The translations under genes were made by a program, and so were the position numbers. This document shows, piece after piece, positions 1 to 11,155 of a stretch of DNA of 64,000 nucleotides. The notes under the pieces were generated by a model. The model saw only the letters and a program-made list of their open reading frames with translations. It ran no database searches and had not been told where the DNA came from. Within the stretch, counting starts at the first letter, position 1. Every line of letters starts with the position of its first letter. Source of the stretch: Oryza sativa Japonica Group (lineage: Eukaryota > Streptophyta > Magnoliopsida > Poales > Poaceae); contig NC_089041.1 of the NCBI RefSeq assembly GCF_034140825.1, positions 3,358,001 through 3,422,000 of the forward strand, given 5' to 3'.

Positions 1-694
1 CCTAAATTATATCATTTCGTACTATATATTACTGTCAACAACAGCGGACGGTGATATACAATGGAGAAGTTTTCACTGTTAGCTTTCATCGAGCAAATAT
101 ATGGGCCCAAACTTTAGCCTGGAAATTCTGAGAGTTAGAGCTAAAAGGTTGACCTAAATCTTGTAAATGTACTTTAGGATAAAACAAAAAATGACTTAAT
201 TAGGCTGTGAAAGGGCATGTGGACTATGGTTCATTACCACCCTAGCTAGCGACATGTGTTCTACAGTACTATCCCGGCCCACTGCTATGTAGGTCGTACG
301 TACTCTACGCTATATATGGTTCCGATCAAATAGTGTATGGGCTATATTGACCACATTGTCATACTGGTCCAACTGAAATAGACACTGACCAAGTAGTTGT
401 GTTGGACATGTTATGTAATCGACATAGCCATAATCACTTCGTCGCGGACAACGACAAGGAATGTGACTGGCGGCGAAAGCAACCCAGCGATGAACAGTTG
501 GAGCATGTTGCACACTAGGTGTGCCTCATGACATGTTGACGCCTGCAGCCATGCGCGAAGGCTCCATAGCTTATTGTCACACACCATCGTGGCGCCCACG
601 CCGCTAGCGCCAACGCTTCTTTTTGTTGTTTTTGTTCTTCTTCTTCTTCTTCTTCTTCTTCGGAACCGAGCCAACATTGTTGCTATTTATATTA
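1..694. other. spacer, no recognised gene
   Basis: AT-rich spacer. Short minus-strand open stretches at 310-677 match no family I recognise, and they are interrupted by a TTC microsatellite that encodes an implausible poly-Arg run. It could be a decayed repeat or pseudogene. I see no promoter or RNA gene here. Confidence 0.4.
635..661. repeat. (TTC)n microsatellite
   Basis: About nine uninterrupted TTC units lie just left of the Mutator-like element. It is a simple trinucleotide repeat, and no coding role is supported. Confidence 0.85.
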
Positions 695-1896
695 GGGAAA
701 AGTCCATTTTACACCCTTGAACTCTTATGCTTGTCTAAAGTACACCCCCGAACTACAAAACCGGATATAATACACTCTCAAACTGGCAATACCGGACACT
801 TAACGCCCCCGGGCTGTTTTTACCGTGGTTTTTGACACGTCGGCTGCCACGTCGGATGCCACGTCAACCCTCGCCACGACAGCGCACAACATAATATGGG
901 CCAAGCCCATATTCTCTCCCCCTCTCTCTTTCTCTCCCTGCCCTGTTCGCTCTCCTGTCTCTCACGACCGTTGGCGGCGGCGGCGGCACGGAGCTGCAAG
1001 GGTGACGGCTACGGCGGCGGCGTCAAACTGCGAGGGCCGCGGCGGCGGCGGCGTCGACGACGGCGTGGAGCTGCGAGGGCTGCGGCTGCCGCGTCGGTGT
1101 GGAGCTGCGAGGCGGCGGCGGCGGGGAGCTACTGCGAGGGCGGCGGCGCTGTCCCGATTGCGCGGACGGTCGCCGGTTGAAGCCTCTGCGCGTAGTCGTC
1201 AGCGGAAGGTTCGGGCGTCGTCGTCGCCGCATGCGCCTTTGGATTTGGCTTAGCAGGGAAGAAGCAGCTCGACGCGTGGTGGAAGCAACGACGAGCACTG
1301 GTCTTGGTGTACAATCTGGGAAGTCTTCACAAGATACAGTCAATGTAGGTTAATTACATCATCTGAATCTGATACCTGAATTTGTGCATACTAACATTTT
1401 GCTCTTCTCTTTTTGCTTGACATCGATAAGAGGAGAGTGATAAGGACTTCTCCCCGCCACCACCGCCGCCTCGCAGCTCCACGCCGATGCCAACGCCGCA
1501 GCCGCCGCGGCCCTGGCAGCTCGACACAGCAGCCGTGGCCCTCGCAGCTCGACGCAGCCACCGTAGCCGTTGCCCTCGCAACTCCGCGCCGACGCCGCCG
1601 ATGCAGCCACCGCCACCAGTCGTGGGAGAGAGGAGAACAAACACGGCAAGGAGAGAGAGGGAGAGAGAGGGGGGAGAGAATATGGGCTTGGCCCATGTTA
1701 TGTTGTGCGCTGACGTGGCGAGGGCTGACGTGGCATCCGACGTGGCAGCCGATGTGGCAAAAACCACGGTGAAAACAGCCCGGGGGGTTAAGTGTCCGGT
1801 ATTGACAGTTCGAGGGTGTATTATATCCGGTTTTGTAGTTCGGGGGTGTATTTTAGACAAGCATAAGAGTTTGAGGGTGTAAAATGGACTTTTCCC
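695..1896. mobile_element. Mutator-like element (non-autonomous MULE, long inverted arms)
   Basis: The ends are inverted repeats starting GGGAAAAGTCCATTTTACAC and closing with the reverse complement. A perfect 9-bp duplication TTTATATTA flanks the element at 686-694 and 1897-1905, which is the Mutator signature. The inverted similarity runs far inwards, roughly 695-1130 against 1440-1896. It includes ACGTGGC-rich stretches, a CT/GA tract and GC-rich GGC-repeat segments, and leaves only about 300 bp of unpaired centre. No transposase domain is visible, so it must have been moved by an autonomous relative. The GC-rich arms resemble captured host exon or 5'UTR sequence, as in Pack-MULEs, but I cannot name a parent gene. 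The exact TSD suggests a fairly recent insertion. Confidence 0.88.
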
Positions 1897-1905
1897 TTTA
1901 TATTA

Positions 1906-2674
1906 CTAGGAGTGGCGGGTATGTAGTTGTTTGGAGTTAGCGTAAGGCAGTTCGGTTGTGGCTCCTTTGTAGGTCTTGCGTCGTCCAGTTTTGCCTCATG
2001 GCCGTCAGCCGGGTGCTAGTTCCTTCGACGATGTGTACAGTTTGGCATTTTGTTGATGTATGGTGGCTTGTTTTTTTTTTCATGTACGGCTGTACAACCT
2101 CTGATGCTATAATCTTTTTTCCCTACTACATCAATATGAAACTTTGTGCTGTTTGTGCGAATTGTTTTTTTGAAAAATATCATGAGTGAAAAAACCGTAA
2201 TTCGTGGTTTTTAAGGGAAAGGGAAATGCACGATCAAGGAGCAGTGCCCACTTGGCAACGACAGAGAGATGGAGCAACGGGATGAGAGGCAAAGCCGCCA
2301 AGGATCCTGATTTTCTTCTTGCTCCTTATTATCCACTAATTGCATCCAGATTTTCCAAATTATATCCAATTTTATTAGTATCAGTAAAAACAAATGTGCC
2401 TCCTGCAATCCTGCATGCATGCCTTACATTATATATTTAGGGATTGTTTAGGTTAATGTCATTTCAAATCATATATACCATTTTTTAAAGCTATTAAATA
2501 TACATATCAATTTAGTTTTTTTTACCAAACTCTGGTAAATACATAAGAAATTTTGCTAAAACTTGATAATATTATCAAATTGTCAAAATTTTAGCATTGC
2601 TAAAATTTAATAAAATTTATTTTGGCTACAATGCCTTAGCATTCGTATACATATAAAGTGTAAACACAAATTTA
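1906..2674. other. spacer with possible LINE 3' tail
   Basis: The stretch 1910-2180 reads like the 3' end of a plant L1-type LINE: T-rich, with a phrase ending in a spaced ATGAAAC and then an A-rich run. No coding domain remains and no target-site duplication could be closed. The rest (2200-2674) is AT-rich with nothing recognisable. Confidence 0.3.
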
Positions 2675-2897
2675 CCATACGACAAGTACATATGTTTATT
2701 GCCTTTGTTTCTCTCTTTTGCAGCGTATAAACACATATCTGCATGCGTTGTTTGACCTGCCTACATATATTTACCAGCGTATTAGCATAGTCAAATAGGA
2801 GTAACACCTTGCAGATATTATCTGCCTCCTTCCTCCGGCCTCCGGCCCGTCTATGTACGTCCGTGCGTGCATCATCCAATACGCATAGCCCGCTCAG

Positions 2898-2913
2898 TCT
2901 CTCTCTCTCTCTC
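2898..2913. repeat. (CT)8 microsatellite, short allele of the duplicated pair
   Basis: A run of about eight CT units sits in the promoter of VQ copy 1. The paralogous position in copy 2 (14913-14958) carries about 23 units, so the repeat expanded or contracted after the duplication. Confidence 0.8.
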
Positions 2914-3170
2914 GTTGATTAATCGCTGGTTAATTTTAATCAAGCGTCTCATTTTGAAACTCATTTTAAACAAGCAAACTCAGTTACTAGTAGTACTCCT
3001 AGATGCAGCTGTTGACGATCAAATTAAACTGACTTTCTGATCACCTGAAACGAAGCAGCAATGCAGGCAGCAGGCAGCAGGCAGCAGCTAGCGTAGACGT
3101 GGTAGCGTTTATCCTGGAAGGAAGCAACCATCCAGAAAAGTAATACGGATAGGCGGATAGCTAGTCTATA

Positions 3171-3275
3171 CAAATGCCCCCTTCATTCCAAATAAATTCA
3201 ATCATAGCTACAAACATTGACATATATTTATCTAGATTCATAACTAAGATTTATCTTTTTTTATGACGGAGTAGT
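3171..3275. mobile_element. Stowaway-like MITE in VQ copy 1 promoter
   Basis: The left end reads CCCCTTCATTCC and the right end reads ACGGAGTAGTA, in the style of Stowaway MITE termini. It is absent from the paralogous promoter near 15200, where flanking AAGTAATTA and ACTAACACCAACC are much closer. The exact borders are uncertain. Confidence 0.45.
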
Positions 3276-3458
3276 ACTCCTAAGTAATTAAATCACTAAA
3301 CTAACACCAACCACATCTAAGTGACGGATCTTTGTTAATGTTAAGGTTAGTATACGTAGTTGGTGCATTATTATATTGCACAAGTTTGATAATTAATTTG
3401 GTCTGCGTATAGTCAAATGCGCAGCAGGCAGATTAATTGGAGCAATATATTCAAACCT

Positions 3459-3550
3459 TTTCGCGCGCTTTTGACATCATCCTTTTGCTTGGCGCCATTA
3501 TATAAGCATCTGCCTTCCTGCTGGCTTCTGCCACACGCAGCGAGCGAACC
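3459..3550 (+). promoter_or_regulatory. conserved core promoter and 5'UTR of VQ copy 1
   Basis: A block of about 55 bp (TTTCGCGCGCTTTTGACATCA, then CTTGGCGCCATTATATAAGC) is almost identical to 15374-15425 upstream of the paralog. The TATA box TATATAA is at about 3499-3505, some 45-50 bp before the ATG. TTGAC at 3471 is a W-box-like core. The ACGT centre present in the paralog is ACAT here. Confidence 0.65.
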
Positions 3551-4114
3551 ATGTCGTCCACGTCATCGTCGTCGCCGCCGCCGTCGTCGAAGGGGAAGAG
3601 GAGGCCAGGCGGCATCATCCGGGGCCCGAGGCCGCAGCCGCTGATCGTGTCGCCGCCGCCGCCGCCGCCGCCGGCGAGCCGGCCGCCCAAGAAACCCCGT
3701 GTAGTCGCCAGCGGCGGCGGCGGCGGCGGCGACGCCGGACCGGTGATCGTGTACGAGCTCACGCCCAGGGTCGTCCACGTCGAGCCGGAGGAGTTCATGG
3801 CCGTCGTGCAGAAGCTCACCGGCAATCGCAAGCTGTCGACGGCGACGGCGGCGGCGGCGGCGCCGGTGGATTCAACCGTGAGATCTGCAGATGATCAGAT
3901 GACCGCCGGAGGCGGAGCTGAGATCACTGACACCGCCGCGGCGACGGTCGCCGACGACCAACTGGCGCTCGCGTTTGGGCAGCAGCAGCATTGGCCTGCA
4001 CCACCACCGGAGATTGATGATGACAATTCGGCGAATCTTCCGTCGCCGGGTAGCTTCTTCTTGTCACCGACCACGATGCAGGCCTTACAAGAGCTGGCTT
4101 CTAATTTGTTCTAA
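3551..4114 (+). CDS. MKS1-like VQ-motif protein, copy 1
   Basis: Single-exon protein of 187 aa. The VQ motif FxxxVQxLTG is at residues 82-91 (F82, V86-Q87, L89-T90-G91). It is preceded by GPVIVYELTPRVVHVEPEE, which matches the segment before the VQ motif in Arabidopsis MKS1. An N-terminal GPRPQPLIVSP (25-35) resembles the MKS1 proline-rich conserved region, and a KKPR stretch (47-50) could act in nuclear targeting. VQ proteins are plant cofactors that bind WRKY factors and are often phosphorylated by MAP kinases at SP/TP sites; several are visible. The C-terminus FFLSPTTMQALQEL is shared with the paralog at 15511. The start is the first ATG downstream of a TATA box. No intron is needed, as is usual for this family. 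The specific pathway is inferred. Confidence 0.9.
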   Translation: MSSTSSSSPPPSSKGKRRPGGIIRGPRPQPLIVSPPPPPPPASRPPKKPRVVASGGGGGGDAGPVIVYELTPRVVHVEPEEFMAVVQKLTGNRKLSTATAAAAAPVDSTVRSADDQMTAGGGAEITDTAAATVADDQLALAFGQQQHWPAPPPEIDDDNSANLPSPGSFFLSPTTMQALQELASNLF

Positions 4115-5774
4115 TTAATTAGCTCGATCTAGGATTGCAATTTTGGGGTCAGATCATACTCATACATTTAACACGAAGAACAGATGCACACAGCTATGCT
4201 GATGTTGTATATGTAATTAATAGCTTGTTTCAGTTCGGTCCTTCAGATATTTTCCTATTGATCTTGAGCAAAGTAAAATTCATTTGTTGATGAATTAGTT
4301 TTATCCAATCGACCCTCCAAGTTTGCATTTTTGTTGATCGGTACATATATGGTTAAGTGACAGACTAATAACCCAAAGAAAGGCACGATTATATTAATTC
4401 ATCGAGCCGATATTTCGCTTGCATTTGGGCGTTGCAGCTTCCCTCCCTCGTATCGTCTCTCTGTTTATATCGTCGTTGATGACGGCGGGCGGGTGGTGAC
4501 GGTGGAGAAGACTTCGCCGTGTCGCCCTCGAGCTCAACCTCCGCTTCGTGCATCACGGCCAGTGTTTTCCATTTTGGAATGCATGAAAATTTCGGTAAGC
4601 ACCGAAATTTCGGAAGAACTTTTTTTAAAATTTAACATAGTTTTACTCAATTTAAAGAAATTATGACCAAATTCACAAATATTTGAAAAAAAAATCCAAA
4701 AATTTCCCTCGAAATAATTGCTTGCCGGAGGGGGGGGGGGCGAAATTTCCGAAATTTCAATCTCTAATCACCACCGGCGACTCTTTTTTTTTAAGATAAT
4801 GGATATTAAATTTGGTGTTTACTTCAATTGAAGCTACCACTATTTATTACATTTTTTTTGGTTCAAAGCCCAAACACGACAAAAATAATCAAACATAGAT
4901 CCTCGAAAAAAAAATCAAACATAGATGAAAAGATGACGCAACCATAACTACGTCAACCAAAGAAAAATATTAACTTATTCAAAGTTCATGTCGTCTTCGT
5001 CATATGCACGTTGCCTTACTCACAGTATTCATGGCGTCGCGTCGGTGTCGAGCCGCGCTTTTCGATCCCCTCTTGCTGCAATGTTGCGGCTCACATCCTT
5101 GACAGCGTCGGTGAAGTTGGAGTTGGAAACTCCTCGTCACACAGATGATGCAATTGCACATGTGGACCTCATGTGTGATGCAATCGACGTGCCGGCCCAT
5201 ATCGATCCATGGGTCTCATCGGTTGCACATATTTCCTAATAAGCCGTTTTGGCTTATATGTAACTCAAGTTGCACAAATTAATTTATATGTAAAACTTTT
5301 ATATATTTGTTCGTAGAGATTTAAAAGCCAACGCTAAAAAGAAATTACGCTGAAAATATCTTAAAATCAACTCGAAAATCAAATTTGAAAATTCAAATTT
5401 TGACTTTTGATTTGGTTTATTAGACTAACCGATGGGCTCCACGACTTGCTAACATATACTAATTTTTTTCTTGAGCTTCGTGTCTCTCCCAATTATGTAT
5501 ATTCTATGTAAACACTTTCCTAGGAATTACACGACTAAAAGTATACTCCTCTGGTTATACTCTTTATACTCCTAGGAGTATAATTCAAGATCAACCCTTT
5601 ATATCTTTTGGTTATCAATAGCTTTAAAAAATATTTAGTTTAAAGACACTAGAAATATATATATAGTTATCTTACTTAGTATAATGGAAGTAAAAAAAAC
5701 ATATTTATGTATTATATATGTTATAATAAACAAATATAATTAAAGATATATTTTAGAGATCATATCATCGGTGT
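4115..5774. other. spacer between VQ copy 1 and duplication unit 2
   Basis: 3' flank of the VQ gene, followed by AT-rich DNA. At about 4580-4770 a small repeat has inverted GAAATTTCGG/CCGAAATTTC blocks and a poly-G run, probably a MITE relic. The short open stretch at 4988-5239 matches nothing I recognise. 5540-5585 holds a small palindromic TACTCCT/AGGAGTA cluster. Confidence 0.4.
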
Positions 5775-5875
5775 ATGTGACAATACAAGTATATGTTGTT
5801 GTTCCTTTTGTCTGTCAATTTTGCTCCGCGTATAAAGACGCATGTGTATGCACTGGTGGAGAAACCGTTTACAGT

Positions 5876-6070
5876 CCCGGTTGGTAACCCTCCTTTAGTC
5901 TCGATTGTCTAACCGGGACTATGAATCCGGGACTAAAGATAGCTATCTTTAGTCCCGGGTGAAATAACCAGGACTAAAGATCGATCTTTAGTCCCGGTTC
6001 GTGTTACCAACCGGGACTAAAGATCGGTCAGCCACGTGGCCGGCTTACCAACCGGGACTAAAGATCGGTG
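5876..6070. repeat. CACTA subterminal repeats, left
   Basis: Several direct and inverted copies of the ACCGGGACTAAAGAT / ATCTTTAGTCCCGGT motif, just inside the left terminus. They are typical of En/Spm-type transposase-binding subterminal regions. Confidence 0.88.
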
Positions 6071-6112
6071 CACCATTTTTTTTATTTGCATGGCCCTGTT
6101 TGCTGTATGGTT

Positions 6113-6136
6113 GATTATATATATATATATATATAT
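6113..6136. repeat. (TA)n microsatellite
   Basis: A TA dinucleotide run inside the CACTA element. A similar run sits near the opposite end at about 14345-14373. Confidence 0.8.
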
Positions 6137-6641
6137 GGCACCTTAAGGTGCCACGAATTAAATGGCACGTGACACAGTCTCCACACCCACCGCCTGCGCG
6201 TCCCACCCCCATCCCCCTTCCCGTACCACCAACGATCTTACCGGTAGTTAAATTTTTACTTCTATATATCCACATGATAGCCCACCACATATAGACAGAA
6301 TGTACGTTGTAAATTTTTAGCTGAACATTTTTTTATGTTCACCACTCGGGAATACGATTTAGTGTATGGAGCTTACATATCCCATTTGCAGGGAATATAG
6401 TCAATTAGAGCATTTTTTTATCTACAAGTATTTTTCTTTTAATCATACCTTATTTTTTTTATTATTTCTTATTTCTTGGTTCAAGTTTAGCAAAAAAAAA
6501 ACCATTTTAATTTATTTTTAGGACAATACAATTATTTTTTTAACTGTCGTCTATATATCGCTAATACGTCATTTTTTATTTGAATTAAATGTTCTCATCT
6601 GCAATGTTTGTTACGAATCAAATGTTCCTTTTTTTCAACAC

Positions 6642-8029
6642 TGTTAACAGTGAAATTTGGTAATCGGCAAAGACATTATCGGCTTAGAATCATTATCGAC
6701 TGCAGCATCTCGGAATCAGCCGATGGGAGTTATCAAGTCGCCAATAGTCGGATTCTTGCTATATTCGGTTAAGGAAATCAATCTACTAAAGGAAGCTTAT
6801 CCCTAAGTGACCGAGTTTAAAGAGGATGCGGCATGGCAATTTATCTATTAATTAGGAATAGTTTGTTAGTTTCCTTTTATTTTTAGGAAAGTGTGTTTAG
6901 TGTCCGATAAGGACTTTATGTTTTCCTTTTATCTTTAGGTTAGTTTCTTTCTTGTCCGACAAGGACTTGTATCAACCAATGGGTATAAATATGTACACTC
7001 GGGGTCTATGTAATCTATCTTCATCATCAATACAATTCGGCGCATCGCCACCTTTTACCTTTTCTACTTTATTTTATCGTCCGGCGGGACTTGGCACCCG
7101 ACGCGGGGCTGCATCGTCTTCGATCTCCGGCAAAGGGATAAGTCCAATGTTCCGTCGGCCCAGGCAATTGTCTCATCTACATCGGCATCGTTCAAGGCTG
7201 CATTAGTACATTTGACCTCTTTGATTGCTCTGGTTTGGATGATATATTTGCCTACCTATTTATTATATGTCTCTGTTAATCTAGTCTTAGCATATCAATT
7301 TAGCTCTATCGGCTGCTTTTCGTTTTAGGGTTTCTGCCGGTATCGGCTAAATCGCGGTGCTAGATTAGATTAGCCTAGGCATCTACCACCCTGAAAACTC
7401 AGTCAACGGCTTGATTGTCTAGATATTATGTTTCTTTTCATACTTAGTGCTGCATCAGTTAAGTTTGATCTACTAAGTCGTGCTTGACCGCTAATAAGGG
7501 TTTCATCGGGGTTTCAGCCGGTGAGTTATCTAGACGTTGCATCGGCTCATAAGGATTGCACATACATATAAGTTGAATTTAGCCGATGACAACAAAGGTT
7601 TCACTGTTTTATCTAATCTTGTGGATTTAATGACATCGGACCACCAGCCGATGTGTGCTTTAACCTTCGGATCAGTGCTTATTATATCTTGTTTCTAGCC
7701 GATTGGTTTCTACTGGATTATATACTGAATTATATTGCTATAATATATTATCATTAGCCGATTGCCTTTATATCATTATCTACATTGGACATATAGCCGA
7801 TTGCTTAAACCCTATCGCTATCGGCTGGTATCGGCATCGGCTATTATCTGCTATCGGCTGGAACTACTCCATCGGCTTATCAGCCGATCGGCTGTTTTGA
7901 TCTACTATTTGCATATCTTGTCAGTTGCAGGATCAAACTGACTGGCACGCCCGCATCTCATCAACCTTTGGACCTACACAGGAGCTAAGCAGATCTCCCA
8001 GGCCGGCGTGTTCGATTTTTTCGTCAACA
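6642..8029. mobile_element. solo LTR of an LTR retrotransposon, nested in the CACTA
   Basis: The element starts TGTTAACAG and ends TCGTCAACA. It is flanked by a perfect 5-bp duplication AACAC at 6637-6641 and 8030-8034. The 1388-bp body has repeated ATCGGC phrases and a GGTATAAATA stretch typical of an LTR promoter. No internal region or second LTR is present, so it is best read as a solo LTR left by recombination. The family is uncertain, possibly Ty3/gypsy. It inserted after the CACTA. Confidence 0.82.
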
Positions 8030-8329
8030 AACACACAATGAGTACTCAGTTACTTTTTAACTGTCATCGAAGTCCAGACTCAACACATCTTGGACAGGAT
8101 TCAACCCCTGCAAGTAATGTTTTAACTCTGTTACCGTAACGCACCACCCAATTGTAGTAGTTAAACTTTAACTCCGCCTATCTATTCTCCAACTCTTCAA
8201 TAATACTGAGTTATTTTTCAACTATGAGAAACGATGAATTGATAATTATGAACCCTTTTTTATTATTTTTTATCAGTCACAGTCTTTGCAGCAGCGAATC
8301 TTTAGGGACTAGTCATTTCAAACCGTCGA

Positions 8330-8830
8330 CGCTATCGTCTCCCCCATATTTTCCGGTTAGTTTCTTTTTTTCTCACCATCGTCAGGGAGCACCCTCTCTC
8401 ATCTCGCTGCTCGTGAAAGAGAGATCGCCGGCGCTGCCGCACGGCGCTTCTTGGCGGGGGTCCTCTCACACCGGCTGTGAGGTAACGTGCTATACTGATT
8501 CCACATCCCATCCCAAATCCATTTCCCCTTTTATTTCTTTCTTCGCTGCTCATTCTGATTCCACATCCCAAACCACCCACAACCTAGGGTTTCTTCCTTA
8601 TTTAAATATTTTGATTCGTCTTCCCTTCTATCGTCGCTTGTGAAACGGAGGTCGCCGGCGCCGCCGCAAGTTGCTCCCCAGCGGGTGTGAGGTATTTTGC
8701 TATGCAACACTCCCCCCAAATGTCTACCCCTTTTCTTTTTCTTTATTTTTCCCTCATTTTGTTTCTGTATCCCAAATCATCCCCAACATAGGGTTTGCTC
8801 TCAGCGAAATCTTTTTTGTTTCGATTAGTG
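8330..8830 (+). promoter_or_regulatory. upstream region of the CACTA-borne gene with imperfect direct repeats
   Basis: Two similar blocks (about 8380-8500 and 8630-8705) each carry a GTGAAA..GAG start, then GATCGCCGGCG or GGTCGCCGGCG, then a GGCTGTGAGG or GGGTGTGAGG end. Each is followed by a T/C-rich stretch and then CCTAGGGTTT or ATAGGGTTT. This looks like a duplicated 5'UTR/promoter segment before the ATG at 8836. Confidence 0.4.
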
Positions 8831-8835
8831 CACAC

Positions 8836-10279
8836 ATGGAGATCACTGTGAAAATGTCGGCCAAGGTGAAGAGGATCAGGTTCGCCGATTCTCAAACAGG
8901 GTGCGAGGTTGTCCTGCCCCAGACCATGACCAACGGCGCAACCTCCTCATCACTAGCCGTGGATGAAACAGCACAGACGAGGCCAAAATGAGGAGGCGGG
9001 CTTAGTCAGCAAGCAGGGGCGCAACAACCGACATTGTGAGAACACCCTTTTCTGCATATTTTTTTTGTCACTTTCCTCATACGTTTTTGCCAGTTAATTT
9101 TTGGCTACAATCTTTTATTGCCTTTCTAGGGTACAACCCCAACTAATTTGGGGAGTGAGGTTTTGCTCACTCTGTCACTATTGGGGCTTTTAGTCAGCAC
9201 TAATCCTGGTGTAGAACATTGTGAGTGATGTCACTGTTGAGTATTACAGTATAAGTTAAATTTTTCCTATTTTGGGATTTGCCACATTATTTTCTCTGTA
9301 TGAGGATGTTTTTTATAGAGCATATCTCAACATGGGAATGCGAATGTGTTGATATTTTACAGGCAAATTGGTGGCATCTCTTTTTTCTGTCGGATTTTTG
9401 ACTATGGTGTGTACGTTAGTATCTATCGTTTGCGTTTTGCTCTCCCAACGATCCACCGATGGGTTATAGTGTTTTTCCTATGTATGTACCATTGATGACT
9501 ATCTTTTGCAAATAATACCGTGGTGTGCAACTGTGTGGTCATTCCATATGTTTTTGTGAGTTCAAACATAAATCATGGTGTTCTAACTATTGGATGTTCA
9601 TTTTTTGCTTACCTTTGCATGCATTTTTCAATTTTTTTCGCAGGATCCTATGGTCAAGGGACCCAACCTGACACGTTGTAGCGCCGCGTTGGCGTCGGAG
9701 GCTTGTCGTGCGTTGTCAAAGACGCACCACGAAAAGTTAGAAGAAATTGGATTAGATGCCGTGGCATGCATGAAACTTGAGAGCCTTGAGAAGCCAGATC
9801 TCATACAGTGGCTAATGGACAGGACAGGTCCGAACTCTATGTGCATTTTGATTGATGATGACAGGAAGATCCAGATCACCCCCCGCACTGTCCATCTTGT
9901 CATGGGGAACCCATTGGGCGGCAAGGATATTGTTATCCCACCTAACAAGGTGGTGCGAAACACCCACGATAGGATCACCGAAGAATTGGGGATTCAACGG
10001 AATGCTCAGTTATCTTCTAAAATGCTTATTGAAGTGATCAAGAACAGGGAGGACGACCCTACTGCAGTTTGTTTCTTTGTCATGGTTATCATGTCCAAGC
10101 TTTTACTCCCAACAACTGACTTCTATATCCCCAAGAGCGACGTTTGGGTTGCCGCCGATCTGGACCGGGTTGCTTCCATCGACTGGTCGAAGGCAGTGTT
10201 CCAAGCACTAAGTCACAGTCTCAGATGTTGGCGACAAAATCCGGGGTCGTCAATAGCATCTTGTGTGGTATGCTTGGTG
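8836..10279 (+). pseudogene. plant-mobile-domain-like, transposon-borne gene (N-terminal part)
   Basis: A first exon probably starts at 8836 (MEITVKMSAKVKRIRFAD). It is followed by an in-frame stop at 8989-8991, before a plausible donor at 9036. A larger exon starts after a T-rich tract and CAG at 9643, and runs 9644-10279 (212 codons) to a GGTAAGC donor. It encodes [16 protein letters not shown], then [19 protein letters not shown] and [20 protein letters not shown]. This pattern is known from rice transposon-associated proteins that combine a mobile-domain-like N-terminus with a C-terminal Ulp1-type protease. Downstream fragments near 10405-10460 and 10540-10670 may be further exons, but no Ulp1 catalytic region is visible. 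It is convergent with TNP2. Family assignment is from memory of related rice proteins; function is unknown. Confidence 0.6.
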
Positions 10280-11155
10280 GTAAGCACATTCTCTCTCTTT
10301 TCACCGGTCAACACTTTCATTTCTTAAGTATTCGACCACTGTTATTCCGGACATGTTTTTTTATTTCTATCCTGAGTATGAATTAATGTGCATTATACAT
10401 AATGAAGTTCATGGAGGTCTACGACGGTAAACGGGAGCCCATTGAGGCACTGCAAATACCTGTATGAAACCTCCAACATATTGCATCGCATCTATAGTTT
10501 GTCGTACTTTCAGCATTAACATTATCCTTGTTTTTCCCACAGAGCGACTCAACGATTCTCCGCTCAAGCATCCTTCATCATATGGTATTCAGCGAGCACA
10601 ACTTAATCACTCAGCACCATCCCGAGATCTCCCAGTTCAGCAGCTCACCAGTGATCAACCCTCCATCCTAATGCTTGTTCTTCCTAAATGGCAAACTCTG
10701 CAACACAATGTGTGTTTTGAATGCTAGTACTTGTCCATTATGTCTTTTAAAAATATTACCAGTTACAGCCATGTAATGACACAATACATATTTTTGCTAT
10801 GAACTAGCATGCTAATAGTGTTCATAGTGCTCACCTACCCCGCGCAAGAATCTTTGTTCAGCGATTATATACTTTGTTGCATGATGTACAACAGGCTAAA
10901 ATTTAACTACTATCTTTCAACATCATGCTATAATAGTCAAAAGTTAACTCACCATTGACGGTTTGTGCGCTCCAAAAAAAATGACATCGCTAACCATTTA
11001 GAGTTAATCTTTGACTCTAAACCGACGGCATCGCTTCCCATGAGCCAACGGGAGCAAAGTTAATATTTAACTTAAGATAATACTATACATGACATAGCGC
11101 AATCAGTTATGAACGCTAACGGTTAGTTAAAAATTAACTCCTAAAATATGGGATC

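Larger units (their letters stand above)
2675..4114 (+). repeat. tandem duplication unit, copy 1 (VQ gene plus promoter)
   Basis: The promoter and coding region of the VQ gene at 3551 align with a second copy at about 5775-5850 plus 14691-16044. Shared landmarks in the same order are a CGTATAAA block, GCGTTGTTTGACCTGC, TTAGCATAGTCAAATA, a CT microsatellite, ATTAATCGCTC/GG, CTGAAACGAAGCA, ACTAACACCAACCA and the core promoter. In this copy the DNA is continuous where copy 2 carries the CACTA element. It has its own private Stowaway-like insertion near 3171-3275. Confidence 0.8.
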
